Source: Pseudoduganella violaceinigra DSM 15887
Lineage (GTDB): Bacteria > Pseudomonadota > Gammaproteobacteria > Burkholderiales > Burkholderiaceae_D
Direction: 5' to 3'
DNA: 64,000 nucleotides
Assembly (NCBI RefSeq): GCF_000425385.1
Contig: NZ_AUDI01000012.1
Coordinates: 186,001 to 250,000 of the forward strand
The translations under genes were made by a program, and so were the position numbers. Numbering within the stretch: position 1 is the first letter of the stretch; every line of letters begins with the position of its first letter. The notes under the pieces are model-generated. The model made no database searches. It was not told where the DNA came from and was given only the letters and a program-made list of their open reading frames with translations. Below, in pieces: positions 35,076 through 44,914 of the stretch.

Positions 35076-35971
35076 GCCGCTTCGGTTTTTCGCATCCATG
35101 GCAGACGGACTTTATAGCCCGTGACCAGCATGGTGCCGGTGATCACGATGGCCGCCCCGGCAATGGTGTACCAACCCACGACTTCATGCAGGAACAAGGC
35201 TCCCCACAGGATGCCGAACAAGGGGTTCAGGAAGGTGACCGTCAAAGCCGATGTCGGGCCCACATCGCGCACCAGCCCGAAATACAGCAGGTAAGCGATA
35301 CCGCTGCACAGCACGCCGAGCGCCAGCGCGGCCGCCATGATGCCGGCGGTCGGCTCGCCCGGCTGCGGGAAGATCGCCAGCGAAGGAATGGTCAGCACCG
35401 CCGCCGCCCACATGCTGCCATGCGCATTGGCGAAGGGCTCCACGCCCTGCGCCGACTTGGCAACCTTGGTATACGTTGTCGCGATGCTGTAGCTGAAGGC
35501 CGCCAGGGTGGCCGCAGCAATCGCCAACGGCGCGCCATCCTTGCTGCTGACATGGTCGAAGCCGACCAGCATGGCGACGCCCGCCGTCCCCAGGGCTAGC
35601 CCGAGCATCACACGCCCGGACACCATATGCCGGTGCCACACGGCGCCGACGATGGCGCCCCAGATCGGCGCGGTCGCGTTCAGCACCGACAGCACGGAAG
35701 CGGTCAGCGTCTTGGCTGCAAAAGCGAACAAGAGGAAGGGCAGGGCAGAATTGAACAAGCCGAGGATGAGGTAATGCTTCCAATGCGTGAGCAGGTCAAG
35801 CCGCTTGCGCAGCGCCAAGGCCACCACGGCCAGGAAGATGGCGGCGAAAGTCACGCGGTACTCGATCAGCACCCCTGGCCCCAGCACGGGCGCCGCAATC
35901 CGCATGAACAGGAACGAGCCGCCCCAGATCGCGGCCAGCAAAATCAGCTTGAGAAGGTTTGAAGTATTCAT
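35072..35971 (-). CDS. EamA/DMT family transporter
   Basis: A 299-residue inner membrane transporter of the drug/metabolite superfamily with about ten transmembrane helices in two EamA repeats (first begins LILLAAIWGGSFLFMRIA, second near IAAATLAAFSYSIATTYTK). The start at 35971 is preferred because the in-frame extension upstream runs into a long inverted repeat. The substrate is unknown. It is coupled to alkA. Confidence 0.9.
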   Translation of the reverse strand: MNTSNLLKLILLAAIWGGSFLFMRIAAPVLGPGVLIEYRVTFAAIFLAVVALALRKRLDLLTHWKHYLILGLFNSALPFLLFAFAAKTLTASVLSVLNATAPIWGAIVGAVWHRHMVSGRVMLGLALGTAGVAMLVGFDHVSSKDGAPLAIAAATLAAFSYSIATTYTKVAKSAQGVEPFANAHGSMWAAAVLTIPSLAIFPQPGEPTAGIMAAALALGVLCSGIAYLLYFGLVRDVGPTSALTVTFLNPLFGILWGALFLHEVVGWYTIAGAAIVITGTMLVTGYKVRLPWMRKTEAA

Positions 35972-35987
35972 ATGGTTCAGTTCAGTT

Positions 35988-36061
35988 CGTGGCAACCTTG
36001 GGGTCAGGCTCTTGGGTTGCCATGCTTGGCAACCCAAGAGCCTGACCCCAAGGTTGCCACG
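35988..36061. repeat. perfect 35-bp inverted repeat (cruciform/hairpin element)
   Basis: Arms 35988-36022 and 36027-36061 are exact reverse complements over 35 nt with only TGCT between them. The arm carries GGCAACCTTGGGGTCAGGCT and CTTGGGTTGCCA. It fills most of the 129-nt gap between xdhC and the EamA gene. No T-run follows on either strand, so it is not a simple terminator; it looks like a mobile palindromic repeat (REP/MITE-like). Confidence 0.92.
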
Positions 36062-36100
36062 GGCTCGTCCGTCGGGACAAGCCGCTTCTTGCTATTGAAT

Positions 36101-37108
36101 TCATGAGGGGCAGGCCGGACCGGGTTCTGTCGCAAGCGCTGCGGCGTGGTTGATCTGCAATACGTCGGGGACGCCGTTTTTGATCGCCGTCATTTCGGCC
36201 AGGATCGAGATGGCGATCTCCGGCGGCGTCTTGCTGCCGATATACAGGCCGATCGGGCCGTGCAGGCGGGCGATCTGTTCTGGCGTCAGGTCGAACTGTT
36301 GCAGGCGCTCGCGCCGTTTGTTGTTGTTGGCGCGCGAGCCGATGGCGCCGATGTAGAAGGCAGCCGATTTGAGCGCTTCCATCAGGGCCATGTCGTCCAG
36401 CTTGGGATCGTGGGTCAGCGCCACGACCGCGCTGCGCGAATCGAGCTTCATTGCCAGCACCACGTCGTCCGGCATGGCGTGCACCAGCGGCACATCGGGT
36501 AGCGACCAGCCGGCGCGGTATTCTTCGCGCGGGTCGCAGACGGTGACGTGGTAGTCCATCGCCGTGGCGATCTGCGCCAGCATGCGCGATAGCTGGCCGG
36601 CGCCGATGATCAGCAGCCGCCAGCGCGGGCCGTGCTGCGTGACCAGCTGGTCCCCGCGGCGTTCGAGTACGGCGCCGGGACGCGCGCGTTCGAGGGCGAC
36701 GGCGCCGCTGCCCAGGTCCAGCGTGCGCGCCACCAGTTCGTGCGCGGCCAGCCGTTCCAGCAGTTCGTCGATGCGGCTGTGCGGGCCGAGCGGTTCGAGC
36801 GCCAGTTCGATGGTGCCGCCGCAGGGCAGTCCGAAACGGTGCGCTTCGTCGGCGGTGATGCCGTAGCTGACGATTTCCGGTTGCCGGCGCACGATGCCTT
36901 CCCTGCGCACGCGCTCAATCAGGTCGTCCTCGATACAACCGCCGGAGACCGATCCGACCACGCGCCCGTCTTCGCAGATGGCCAGGGTGGCGCCGATCGG
37001 GCGCGGGCTGGAGCCCCAGGTACGGATCACCGTGACCAATTGGCAGCGCAGGTCCGCCGCCAGCCATGCCGCGCAAGTCTTGAGTACTTCGAGGTCGATG
37101 CTGTCCAT
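36101..37108 (-). CDS. xdhC: XdhC/CoxI family molybdoenzyme maturation protein
   Basis: A 335-residue XdhC-family protein, which binds molybdenum cofactor and helps its sulfuration and insertion into xanthine dehydrogenase-type enzymes. N-terminal XdhC_CoxI domain (VIRTWGSSPRPIGATL and GSVSGGCIEDDL, about residues 26-62) and C-terminal Rossmann domain (LLIIGAGQLSRMLAQIA; YIGAIGSRANNNKRRERL). An in-frame GTG at 37117 is the alternative start. No xanthine dehydrogenase gene is in the window; molybdenum cofactor genes lie at the far right end. Confidence 0.92.
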   Translation of the reverse strand: MDSIDLEVLKTCAAWLAADLRCQLVTVIRTWGSSPRPIGATLAICEDGRVVGSVSGGCIEDDLIERVRREGIVRRQPEIVSYGITADEAHRFGLPCGGTIELALEPLGPHSRIDELLERLAAHELVARTLDLGSGAVALERARPGAVLERRGDQLVTQHGPRWRLLIIGAGQLSRMLAQIATAMDYHVTVCDPREEYRAGWSLPDVPLVHAMPDDVVLAMKLDSRSAVVALTHDPKLDDMALMEALKSAAFYIGAIGSRANNNKRRERLQQFDLTPEQIARLHGPIGLYIGSKTPPEIAISILAEMTAIKNGVPDVLQINHAAALATEPGPACPS

Positions 37109-37128
37109 GCACCGCACTATAGCAAGGG

Positions 37129-37518
37129 TCAGGGTTTTTTGCAGACGGCCTTCAAGGCCTTTTCCGCCAGGCTGTCCGGGGCAATGGTTTCCGGGTCGTA
37201 GGCCTCGAATTTGAAGGTGCCAAGCGGTTCGCCTTTGCCCAGTACTTCGGCGTGGTAGGTCTGGCTGAGCAGGGTGCGGGTGCCGGCAGCGCAGCCGTAC
37301 AGGTGCAGGGAGCGCACGGACAGGAACATCTTGCCGTCGGGGGCGGTCTGCGGCTTGCGGTAGCTTTCCATGGTCCAGGCGCGCAGGCCGTCGGCGTTGC
37401 TGCGCACGGATTTGCGGTCCAGCAGCAAGGTGCTGTCCTTGTCGCTGGCGACGGTGGTCCAGGGCCCCGCCAGCGCCACCGAAGGCGCCAGGGCGAGGAG
37501 CAGGACCGCGGGTTTCAT
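37129..37518 (-). CDS. small secreted protein, surface-adhesin-E-like
   Basis: A 129-residue exported protein: signal peptide (residues 1-17, ending VALA), then GPWTTVASDKDSTLLLDRKSVR, SYRKPQTAPDGKMFLSVRSLHLYGC and a C-terminal lysine-rich end. The layout (small Trp/Tyr-containing beta domain, two or more Cys) is that of the short surface-adhesin-E/CNP1-like lipid-free proteins common in betaproteobacteria; function unknown. The ATG overlaps the stop of the M48-like gene. Confidence 0.7.
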   Translation of the reverse strand: MKPAVLLLALAPSVALAGPWTTVASDKDSTLLLDRKSVRSNADGLRAWTMESYRKPQTAPDGKMFLSVRSLHLYGCAAGTRTLLSQTYHAEVLGKGEPLGTFKFEAYDPETIAPDSLAEKALKAVCKKP

Positions 37519-38615
37519 GGCAGAAGGGGGCGCTTGGCGGCCTGCTTGGCCTTGATTTCGGAGACGCTGCGGTCCATGGCTGCCAGGCGGGCCGTCACGT
37601 TCGGGTGGATCGCGGTATAGCCGTTCAGCACCGTGGCCGGATACTGGCCCGACAGCCGCTGCCAGAAGCTGCGCGCATTGCCGATGTTGTAGCCGGCGCG
37701 CGCCAGCATGTACAGCGCCAGGTTGTCGGCCGCCACATCGTAGTCCGGTGGCATGGGCCGCACGCCGGCGCTGCCGACCAGCATGGTCAGGTCGGGCCGC
37801 ACCGAGGTCAGGTTGTCGATGAGGCTGGACACGGTGGCGGTGCTCTTCATCTGGTTGGTGTGCCCCAGGATGTTGTGCGCCAGTTCCTTCGCCATCACGT
37901 AGGCGATCGCCTCGTCGTTCTGGGCGAAGTTGATCATGCCGCGCGTCAGCAGCACGCGGCTGCCGTCGTTGTAGGCGTTCACATTGTCCGAGTTGCCCAG
38001 ATCGACGCGGAAGGCGCAGGCGCGCGTCACGGGGACGTTGAGCGTCTGGCTGTTGCCGTTGCGGCCGATGGTCATGCTCAGCGTGGCGCTGCTGGCGGTC
38101 AGGGGACCGAAGACGGCGGCGGCCTTGCTTTCGGCGTCGCGGCCGCGCGGCAGGGGCTTGCCGCCGGCTGCCAGCAGGTCGTCGCCCTTGCGCAGCCCGG
38201 CGCGCGCGGCGCCGCTGCCGGCCAGCACGCCGGAAATCTGCAGCACGTCGTCGTAACCGAGCACGGCGGTCGAGGCGTCGGCATATTCGCCCGGGTAGGA
38301 ATATTTGTTCTTGGCGGTGAAGCCGAGCAGGTTGCGCGCCTGTGTCTTGCACAGGTCGGCGTTATTGATCAGCAGCGGGGCGGCGATGCGGTACAGACGC
38401 TCCTGCAAGCCGGCGATCACTTTCAGCTGGTCGCGCGCGGCCTGCATCTGCGGCGTTACCACCGGCGCCGGCGGTTCCGCGGGCGGCAGCGGCTGCGCCG
38501 GGACCGGCGGCTCGCCGCCGGGTTGGAGGGTGGAACAGGCAGAGAGCAGCAGCGCGGCGGCGATTGCCGGCCAGGCCAGCGGGTAAGGTGATTTGACGGG
38601 TTGCCCTACTGCCAT
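37515..38615 (-). CDS. M48-like lipoprotein with PDZ domain and degenerate zinc motif
   Basis: A 366-residue lipoprotein. The lipobox is LSAC near residue 26, followed by a Pro-rich linker, a PDZ-like segment (about 110-195, ISGVLAGSGAARAGLRKGDDLL) and an M48 metallopeptidase-like domain. The expected HExxH reads KELAH (Lys243 to His247, codon for Lys at 37887-37889), so the first zinc ligand is absent; the third-ligand region YDVAAD is also altered from the usual ExEAD. It may be a non-catalytic chaperone-like homologue. RBS GAGGAA 8 nt before the ATG at 38615. Located 10 nt after dut. Confidence 0.82.
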   Translation of the reverse strand: MAVGQPVKSPYPLAWPAIAAALLLSACSTLQPGGEPPVPAQPLPPAEPPAPVVTPQMQAARDQLKVIAGLQERLYRIAAPLLINNADLCKTQARNLLGFTAKNKYSYPGEYADASTAVLGYDDVLQISGVLAGSGAARAGLRKGDDLLAAGGKPLPRGRDAESKAAAVFGPLTASSATLSMTIGRNGNSQTLNVPVTRACAFRVDLGNSDNVNAYNDGSRVLLTRGMINFAQNDEAIAYVMAKELAHNILGHTNQMKSTATVSSLIDNLTSVRPDLTMLVGSAGVRPMPPDYDVAADNLALYMLARAGYNIGNARSFWQRLSGQYPATVLNGYTAIHPNVTARLAAMDRSVSEIKAKQAAKRPLLP

Positions 38616-38625
38616 AAGTATTTCC

Positions 38626-39075
38626 TCAGTGCTTGCCAGTGCTGCCGAAACCTCCGGCGCCGCGGTCGCTGGCCTCAAAGTCTTCGACAAGATTGAAGCC
38701 AACCTGCAGCACGGGCACGATGATCAACTGCGCCAGGCGTTCCATGGGATTCAGCGTAAACGTGTTGACGCCCCGGTTCCAGGTGGACACCATCAGTTGT
38801 CCCTGGTAATCGGAGTCAATCAAGCCTACCAGATTCCCCAAAACAATGCCGTTCTTGTGGCCCATGCCGGAGCGCGGCAGGATCATGGCGGCATAGCCGG
38901 GGTCGGCGATGTGGATGGCCAGGCCGGTGGGCACCAGCACGGTCTGGCCGGGCTCGATCACGATCGGCGCGTCGACGCAGGCGCGCAGGTCGAGGCCCGC
39001 GCTGCCGGGGGTTGCATAGGCCGGCATCTGGTCTTTCATGCGCGGGTCGAGGATTTTGACGTCTACAGTTTTCAT
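38626..39075 (-). CDS. dut: dUTP diphosphatase
   Basis: A 149-residue trimeric dUTPase that hydrolyses dUTP to dUMP and keeps uracil out of DNA. Motif 1 [11 protein letters not shown], motif 2 [11 protein letters not shown], motif 3 [11 protein letters not shown] and motif 5 [10 protein letters not shown] are all present. Overlaps coaBC by 4 nt. Confidence 0.97.
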   Translation of the reverse strand: MKTVDVKILDPRMKDQMPAYATPGSAGLDLRACVDAPIVIEPGQTVLVPTGLAIHIADPGYAAMILPRSGMGHKNGIVLGNLVGLIDSDYQGQLMVSTWNRGVNTFTLNPMERLAQLIIVPVLQVGFNLVEDFEASDRGAGGFGSTGKH

Positions 39076-40292
39076 TGGAAGAGCGAGTTGTTGTCGATGC
39101 GTTTGGCGATTTCGGAAATCAGCTGGCGCGCCAGTGTAAGCTTGTCGGCGCGCGGCAGGATGGTGTGTCCGTGTTCGTCAAACAGGATGATGGTGTTGTC
39201 GTCCTGGCCGAAGGTATTGTGGCCGATATTGCCGACCAGGAGGGGAATGCCTTTGCGTTCGCGCTTGGTGGCGCCGTACTCGATCAGATTTTCCGATTCG
39301 GCGGCGAAGCCCACGCAGTAAGGCCAGCCGGCCAGGCTGGTGCGGGTGGCCACGCTGGCCAGGATGTCCGGGTTTTGCTCGAACTTCAGATCAGGCACGC
39401 TGCCGTCGCCGGTCTTCTTGACCTTCTGCGCGCTCGGATTGGCCACCTTCCAGTCGGCCACGGCGGCCACGGAGATGAACACATGCTGGCCGCCGATCTG
39501 GTCCATCACGGTGTCGAACATCTGCTGCGCACTCCTGACGTCGTGGCGCGCCACGCCGAACGGCGTCGCCAGCGCGGTCGGGCCGGACACCAGGGTCACG
39601 TCGGCGCCCGCTTCACGCGCGGCGCGCGCCACGGCATAACCCATTTTGCCGGAGGACAGGTTGGTGATGCCGCGCACCGGATCGATCGCTTCGAAGGTCG
39701 GGCCGGCCGTGATCAAGATGCGCTTGCCCGCCAGGACTTTCGGCTGGAAGGTGGCGATCATTTCCGCCAGCAGTTCTTCCGGCTCCAGCATGCGGCCCAG
39801 GCCCACTTCGCCGCAGGCCTGGTCGCCGGCGGCCGGGCCGAACACCGTGATGCCGTCCGCGCGCACCTGGTCGACATTGCGCTGGGTGGCCGGGTTGGAC
39901 CACATTTCCACGTTCATCGCCGGGGCGATCAGCAGCGGCAAGGTGCGCGGGCGGGCCAGGCACATGGTCGACAGCAGGTCGTCGCACACGCCGTGCGCCA
40001 GCTTGTAGATGAAGTCCGCGGAGCAGGGCGCGATCAGGATGGCGTCGGCGTCGCGCGTGACGTCGATGTGCGCCATATTGTTGTTCACGCGTGGATCCCA
40101 CTGGCTGCTGAACACCGGCTTGCCCGACAGCGCCTGCATCGTCACCGCGGTGATGAAGTGGGTGGCGGCGTCGGTCATGACGACCTGCACGGAGGCGCCT
40201 TCCTTGGTCAGCGCGCGGCACAGTTCAGCGGCCTTGTAGCAGGCGACGCCGCCGGAAAGGCCAAGGACGATTTTCTTGCCAGTCAGCTCCAT
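39072..40292 (-). CDS. coaBC: bifunctional phosphopantothenoylcysteine decarboxylase/synthetase
   Basis: A 406-residue coenzyme A biosynthesis enzyme. N-terminal CoaC flavodoxin-like decarboxylase ([27 protein letters not shown], about residues 124-132 with the PxMNxxMW pattern) and C-terminal CoaB synthetase ([29 protein letters not shown] and KVKKTGD). Full length. Part of ribF-ileS-lspA-coaBC-dut. Confidence 0.97.
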   Translation of the reverse strand: MELTGKKIVLGLSGGVACYKAAELCRALTKEGASVQVVMTDAATHFITAVTMQALSGKPVFSSQWDPRVNNNMAHIDVTRDADAILIAPCSADFIYKLAHGVCDDLLSTMCLARPRTLPLLIAPAMNVEMWSNPATQRNVDQVRADGITVFGPAAGDQACGEVGLGRMLEPEELLAEMIATFQPKVLAGKRILITAGPTFEAIDPVRGITNLSSGKMGYAVARAAREAGADVTLVSGPTALATPFGVARHDVRSAQQMFDTVMDQIGGQHVFISVAAVADWKVANPSAQKVKKTGDGSVPDLKFEQNPDILASVATRTSLAGWPYCVGFAAESENLIEYGATKRERKGIPLLVGNIGHNTFGQDDNTIILFDEHGHTILPRADKLTLARQLISEIAKRIDNNSLFQ

Positions 40293-40302
40293 ATTGCTGC
40301 TC

Positions 40303-40809
40303 CTACTTGTTCACGCGGCGCAGTTCGTCCAGCACGAACAGCGCTGCGCCGATGCAGATGGCGGAATCGGCGATGTTAAAGGCCGGGAAGTGGCCGAAAC
40401 CTTGCCAGTGGAAGTCGAGGAAATCGATCACGTGGCCGTAGGCGATGCGGTCGATGACGTTGCCGATGGCGCCGCCCAGGATCAGGGCCAGGGCCCAGCA
40501 GAACATGCGCTGGCCGCTGTGGCGTTTCAACAGGTAGATGATGTAGAGCGCGGCGATGATGCCGATGGCGGTGAACATATGGCGCTGCCAGCCGCCTTCA
40601 TTGGCCAGGAAGCTGAATGCCGCCCCTTTGTTGTAGGCCAGGACCAGGTTGAAGAAGCTGGTGATGACTTTTTCTTCGCCGTAGACAAACAGCTTGCTGA
40701 TCGTGATCTTGCTGAGCTGGTCGAGCAGGATGATGATGGCAGCGATGCCCAGCCAGGGGGCCATGCTGCCGGAGGAGGGTTTGCTGGTGGTGGTTTTTTT
40801 TGTGGCCAT
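40303..40809 (-). CDS. lspA: lipoprotein signal peptidase
   Basis: A 168-residue aspartic protease with four transmembrane helices that cleaves prolipoprotein signal peptides. Catalytic Asp residues are in GNVIDR (Asp120) and FNIADSAI (Asp147), with the family motif [12 protein letters not shown]. The start is set by the Lys/Thr-rich N-terminus MATKKTTT. Separated from ileS by a 125-nt gap holding two palindromic repeats. Confidence 0.96.
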   Translation of the reverse strand: MATKKTTTSKPSSGSMAPWLGIAAIIILLDQLSKITISKLFVYGEEKVITSFFNLVLAYNKGAAFSFLANEGGWQRHMFTAIGIIAALYIIYLLKRHSGQRMFCWALALILGGAIGNVIDRIAYGHVIDFLDFHWQGFGHFPAFNIADSAICIGAALFVLDELRRVNK

Positions 40810-40846
40810 GATGTGCTTTATCTGTGTGCTTGCCGGAACCGGTACC

Positions 40847-40875
40847 CGGTGTCGGACCCGCAGGGGCGGACACCG
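40847..40875. repeat. REP-like palindrome, unit 1
   Basis: A 29-nt imperfect palindrome CGGTGTC...CCCGCAGGG...GACACCG. It aligns with the reverse complement of unit 2 at 40895-40923 over all 29 positions with few mismatches. Confidence 0.8.
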
Positions 40876-40894
40876 ATAGGCGGTTGCCGCGTGC

Positions 40895-40923
40895 CAGTGT
40901 CCGACCCTGCGGGTTTGACACTG
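40895..40923. repeat. REP-like palindrome, unit 2 (inverted)
   Basis: A 29-nt imperfect palindrome CAGTGTC...CCCTGCGGG...GACACTG, inverted relative to unit 1 and 19 nt from it, making a BIME-like pair between ileS and lspA, starting 11 nt before the ileS stop is reached from the lspA side. Confidence 0.8.
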
Positions 40924-40934
40924 GCTCACTGGTT

Positions 40935-43799
40935 TCAGGCGAACTTGCGCGCTTCGCCAGCGCCGAACAGGTTGGCGTGGCAACGTCCGCACAGCCCTGG
41001 ATGGTCGGCGTGCGAACCGACATCCGCGCGATAGTGCCAGCAGCGCTCGCACTTTTGCGCCGTGGATGCGGCGACGTTGACGGCTTCCTCCGCTTCGGAC
41101 GCCACTTCCACTGCCTTGGCCAGCGACGTGATGAAGATGAACTTCAAGTCGTCGTCCAGCGAAGCCAGCGCCTTGTACTTGTCGCCGGCCGCCTTCACTT
41201 CCAGCTCCGCCTGCAGCGAGGAGCCGATCGCACCGGAGCCGCGCAGCTCTTCCAGCTGCTTGGTCACGTCGGCGCGCACGGCGATGATGGTCGCGTACTT
41301 GGCCAGCAGGGCTTCGGCGTCGGCCAGTTCCGGCAGCTGCCACCAGGTCTGGGTATAGATGGTTTCGTCGCTGGCCTTGAATGCCTCTTCGCCGGCGAAC
41401 GATGCCCACGCTTCTTCCGCGGTGAAGCACAGGACCGGGGCCATCAGGCGCAGCAGCGACTGGGTGATGTGCCACAGGGCGGTCTGCGCGGAGCGGCGCG
41501 CCTTGGAATCGACGGCGCTGGTGTACAGGCGGTCCTTCAGGATGTCCAGGTAGAAGCCGCCCAGGTCTTCCGAGCAGAAGTTCTGCAGCTTGGATACCAC
41601 CGGATGGAATTCGTAGCGCTCGTAGTGCGCCGACAGGTCGGCCTGCAGCGCAGCCATATTGGCCAGCGCGTAGCGGTCGATTTCCAGCAGCTCGGCGACC
41701 GGCACGGCGTTCGCCTTCGGATCGAAGTCCGAGGTGTTGGCCAGCAGGAAGCGCAGGGTGTTGCGGATGCGGCGATACGACTCGGTCACGCGCTTGAGGA
41801 TCTCGTCGGAGATCGACAGCTCGGAGGTGTAGTCGGTGGCGGCCACCCACAGGCGCAGGATGTCGGCGCCCAGGGTGTCGGACACCTTCTGCGGCGCCAC
41901 GGTGTTGCCGATCGACTTGGACATCTTCTTGCCTTCGCCGTCGACCACGAAGCCGTGCGTCAGCAGCGCCTTGTACGGCGGACGGCCATTCAGCATCGAA
42001 GAGGTCAGCAGGGAGGAATGGAACCAGCCGCGGTGCTGGTCCGAACCTTCCAGGTACAGGTCGGCCGGGAAGTGCGACTGCTCAGGATGCGAGCCGCGCA
42101 GCACGGTCTGGTGGGTGCAGCCGGAGTCGAACCACACGTCCAGGGTGTCCTTGTTCTTCACATAGTGCTCGGCTTCCGCGCCCAGCAAGGTGGCCGGATC
42201 CAGTGCCTGCCAGGCGTCGATGCCGCCTTGCTCGATCAGCTTGGCCACCTGCTCCAGCAGTTCCGCGGTGCGCGGATGCAGCTCGCCCGTCTCCTTGTGC
42301 ACGAACACGGCCATCGGCACGCCCCACTGGCGCTGGCGCGACAGGGTCCAGTCCGGACGGTTGGCGATCATGCCGTGCAGGCGCGCCTTGCCCCAGTCAG
42401 GGAAGAATTCGGTCGCTTCGATGCCCTCCAGCGCGGTCTCGCGCAGGGTGGAACCGCCGTCCAGCGGTTGCAGATCCATGCCGGCGAACCACTGCGACGT
42501 GGCGCGGTAGACGATCGGGGTCTTGTGGCGCCAGCAGTGCATATAGCTGTGGTCGAACATCTTCAGTTCGAACAGGGCGCCCGCTTCGCGCAGTGCTTCG
42601 CAGATCGGCTTGGACGCTTCCCAGATGCTCATGCCGCCGAACAGCGGCAGGGAAGGGATGTATTTGCCGTCGCCCATCACCGGCTTCAGGATCTCGTCAT
42701 CCTTCATGCCGTGCGATTTGCAGGACACGAAGTCGTCCTGGCCGTAGGCTGGCGCCGAGTGCACCACGCCGGTACCGCTTTCGGTGGTGACGTAGTCGGC
42801 GATGTAGACCGGCGACAGGCGGTCGTAGAACGCGTCGCGGGCGTGTAGCGGATGCTTGAAGGCGATGCCGGCCAGCTTGTCGCCGGTGGCGGTGGCGATG
42901 ACCGTGCCTTGCAGCTTGTAGCGTTCGAGGCAGGCCTCCACCAGGTCCTTGGCCAGGATCAGCAGCAGCGGCTTGCCATCGCGCTCGGTCTGCACCAGCG
43001 CGTAGGTCACCTCGTGGTGCATGTTCAGGGCCTGGTTGGACGGGATGGTCCAGGGGGTGGTGGTCCAGATCACCACGAAGCCGTCGCCGGCCGGCAGGGC
43101 GGAAAGGCCGAAGGCGGCCGCCAGCTTGGCGTGTTCATGGAAGGCGAAGCCGACGTCGATCGCCGGGTCGCGCTTGTTCTGGTATTCCACTTCCGCTTCC
43201 GCCAGCGCGGAGCCGCAGTCGAAGCACCAGTTGACCGGCTTCAGGCCGCGGTAAACATAGCCCTTCTCCAGCAGCGTGCCCAGGGCGCGCAGTTCGTCGG
43301 CCTCGTTACCGTAGTTCATGGTCAGGTAAGGGTTGTCCCATTCGCCCAGCACGCCCAGGCGGATGAAGTCCTTCTTCTGGCGTTCGACCTGCTCGTGGGC
43401 GTAGGCGCGCGCCTTGCTCAGCACCTCGGCGGTCGGCAGGTTCTTGCCGTGCAGTTTTTCGATCTGGATCTCGATCGGCATGCCGTGGCAATCCCAGCCC
43501 GGCACGTAAGGCGCGTCGAAGCCGGACAGGGTACGCGACTTGACGACGATGTCCTTCAGGATCTTGTTGACGGCGTGGCCGATGTGGATGTCGCCGTTGG
43601 CGTATGGCGGACCGTCATGCAGCACGAACTTCGGGCGGCCGGCGGAAGCTTTGCGCACGCGTTCGTAGATCTTCTTGTCCTGCCATTGCTTGACCCAGCC
43701 CGGCTCGCGCTTGGCCAGGTCGCCGCGCATCGGGAACGGGGTTTCGGTCATATTGACCGGGTATTTGCTCTCAGGCTTTTTTGCTTTGTTGTCAGACAT
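40935..43799 (-). CDS. ileS: isoleucyl-tRNA synthetase
   Basis: A 954-residue class I aminoacyl-tRNA synthetase. HIGH motif in [15 protein letters not shown] (about residues 62-76), editing domain, KMSKS in [11 protein letters not shown] and a C-terminal zinc finger CERCWHYR...CGRCHANL. Start at [16 protein letters not shown]; longer in-frame starts are not family-like. Confidence 0.97.
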   Translation of the reverse strand: MSDNKAKKPESKYPVNMTETPFPMRGDLAKREPGWVKQWQDKKIYERVRKASAGRPKFVLHDGPPYANGDIHIGHAVNKILKDIVVKSRTLSGFDAPYVPGWDCHGMPIEIQIEKLHGKNLPTAEVLSKARAYAHEQVERQKKDFIRLGVLGEWDNPYLTMNYGNEADELRALGTLLEKGYVYRGLKPVNWCFDCGSALAEAEVEYQNKRDPAIDVGFAFHEHAKLAAAFGLSALPAGDGFVVIWTTTPWTIPSNQALNMHHEVTYALVQTERDGKPLLLILAKDLVEACLERYKLQGTVIATATGDKLAGIAFKHPLHARDAFYDRLSPVYIADYVTTESGTGVVHSAPAYGQDDFVSCKSHGMKDDEILKPVMGDGKYIPSLPLFGGMSIWEASKPICEALREAGALFELKMFDHSYMHCWRHKTPIVYRATSQWFAGMDLQPLDGGSTLRETALEGIEATEFFPDWGKARLHGMIANRPDWTLSRQRQWGVPMAVFVHKETGELHPRTAELLEQVAKLIEQGGIDAWQALDPATLLGAEAEHYVKNKDTLDVWFDSGCTHQTVLRGSHPEQSHFPADLYLEGSDQHRGWFHSSLLTSSMLNGRPPYKALLTHGFVVDGEGKKMSKSIGNTVAPQKVSDTLGADILRLWVAATDYTSELSISDEILKRVTESYRRIRNTLRFLLANTSDFDPKANAVPVAELLEIDRYALANMAALQADLSAHYERYEFHPVVSKLQNFCSEDLGGFYLDILKDRLYTSAVDSKARRSAQTALWHITQSLLRLMAPVLCFTAEEAWASFAGEEAFKASDETIYTQTWWQLPELADAEALLAKYATIIAVRADVTKQLEELRGSGAIGSSLQAELEVKAAGDKYKALASLDDDLKFIFITSLAKAVEVASEAEEAVNVAASTAQKCERCWHYRADVGSHADHPGLCGRCHANLFGAGEARKFA

Positions 43800-43843
43800 G
43801 ATAAATACTTTAAGTTTGTGTTTCGGTAGGCGCTTGCGGTTTG

Positions 43844-44815
43844 TCAGGGCAGCGCCTGAATTCGGTCGGTGACGGAGTTGGCGGCGAAGAACTCGCGCGC
43901 CTGGGCGGCATCGCATTCGATGGCCTTGACCAGCGTCGGCAGGTCGATGAACTTTGCTTCGTCGCGCAGTTTTTTCAGGAACTCGACCCGTACCACCTTG
44001 CCGTAGCAGTTCTGGGCGAAATCGAAGACATGCACTTCCAGCAGCACGCGGCCGGCGTCTTCCACCGTCGGCCGCACGCCGAGGCTGGCGACGGCGGGCA
44101 GCGGATGCTCGCCCAGGCCGTGCACCTGGACGATGAAGATGCCCGCCAGGGCAGGGCGGTGCGGCACGCGCAGGTTCAGGGTCGGGTAGCCGATATTGCG
44201 TCCCAGCTTGGCGCCGTGGATCACGTGGCCGGAAATCGCATAAGGATGGCCCAGCAGCGCTTGCGCGTGCGGGAAGTCGCCTTCCGCCAGCGCCGCGCGC
44301 ACGGCGGACGAGGAGACCCGGGTTTCGCCGTTGCGCACCGTCGGCAGCACTTCGACTTCAAAGCCGTACTGCGTGCCCGCTTCGGCCAGCATGGCCACAT
44401 TGCCGGCGCGCTTGGCGCCGTAGCAGAAATCGTCGCCCACCATCAGCCATTTCACGTGCAGGCCTTCGACCAGCACTTTCTCGACGAAGCTTTGCGGCGA
44501 CTGGCCGGCGAAGGCATCGCAGAAGTGCTCGACGATCACGCGGTCCACGCCGTTGTTTTCCAGCGCCTGCAGTTTGTCGCGCAGGTTGGCGATGCGGGGC
44601 GGGGCTTTCGACATATCGCCCATCTTGCGGGCGAAGAATTCGCGCGGATGCGGCTCGAAGGTCATCACGGCCGATTCCAGGCCCAGGCGATCGGCGGCCG
44701 TGCGCACGCGCGCCAGCAATGCCTGGTGGCCGCGGTGGACACCGTCGAAATTGCCGATCGTCAGGGCGCAGGGCGCGCGCGCCGCTGCGTTGGGAAGTCC
44801 GCGAAATACCTTCAT
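43844..44815 (-). CDS. ribF: bifunctional riboflavin kinase/FAD synthetase
   Basis: A 323-residue enzyme making FMN and FAD from riboflavin. N-terminal adenylyltransferase ([16 protein letters not shown], about residues 20-35, the HxGH-type motif; [13 protein letters not shown]) and C-terminal flavokinase ([30 protein letters not shown]). First gene of the run into ileS and lspA. Confidence 0.96.
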   Translation of the reverse strand: MKVFRGLPNAAARAPCALTIGNFDGVHRGHQALLARVRTAADRLGLESAVMTFEPHPREFFARKMGDMSKAPPRIANLRDKLQALENNGVDRVIVEHFCDAFAGQSPQSFVEKVLVEGLHVKWLMVGDDFCYGAKRAGNVAMLAEAGTQYGFEVEVLPTVRNGETRVSSSAVRAALAEGDFPHAQALLGHPYAISGHVIHGAKLGRNIGYPTLNLRVPHRPALAGIFIVQVHGLGEHPLPAVASLGVRPTVEDAGRVLLEVHVFDFAQNCYGKVVRVEFLKKLRDEAKFIDLPTLVKAIECDAAQAREFFAANSVTDRIQALP

Positions 44816-44860
44816 GCTGGTTTGTCTGGCGTAAATGCTTGATTATACGTGGTGAAAGTA

Positions 44861-44896
44861 AAAAAGCGCTGCCTGCGGTTGCAGGCAGCGCTTTTT
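44861..44896 (-). terminator. strong terminator of the TonB-system operon
   Basis: A 16-bp perfect stem AAAAAGCGCTGCCTGC/GCAGGCAGCGCTTTTT with loop GGTT; on the minus strand it ends in a T-run, 18 nt after the TPR gene stop. The symmetric A/T flanks mean that it can also act on the plus strand. Confidence 0.93.
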
Positions 44897-44914
44897 GGCT
44901 CAGCCCGGCTTTGC

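Noticed and set aside
35988..36061. Long inverted repeat considered as a transcription terminator for xdhC
   Set aside because: No T-tract follows either arm, and a 35-bp perfect stem is far longer than terminators in this window.
37515..38615. Annotation as an active M48 metalloprotease
   Set aside because: The HExxH motif lacks its first histidine, so catalytic zinc binding in the usual way is not supported.
40824..42848. A 674-codon plus-strand open frame opposite ileS
   Set aside because: Antisense of isoleucyl-tRNA synthetase, with no start signal or motif.
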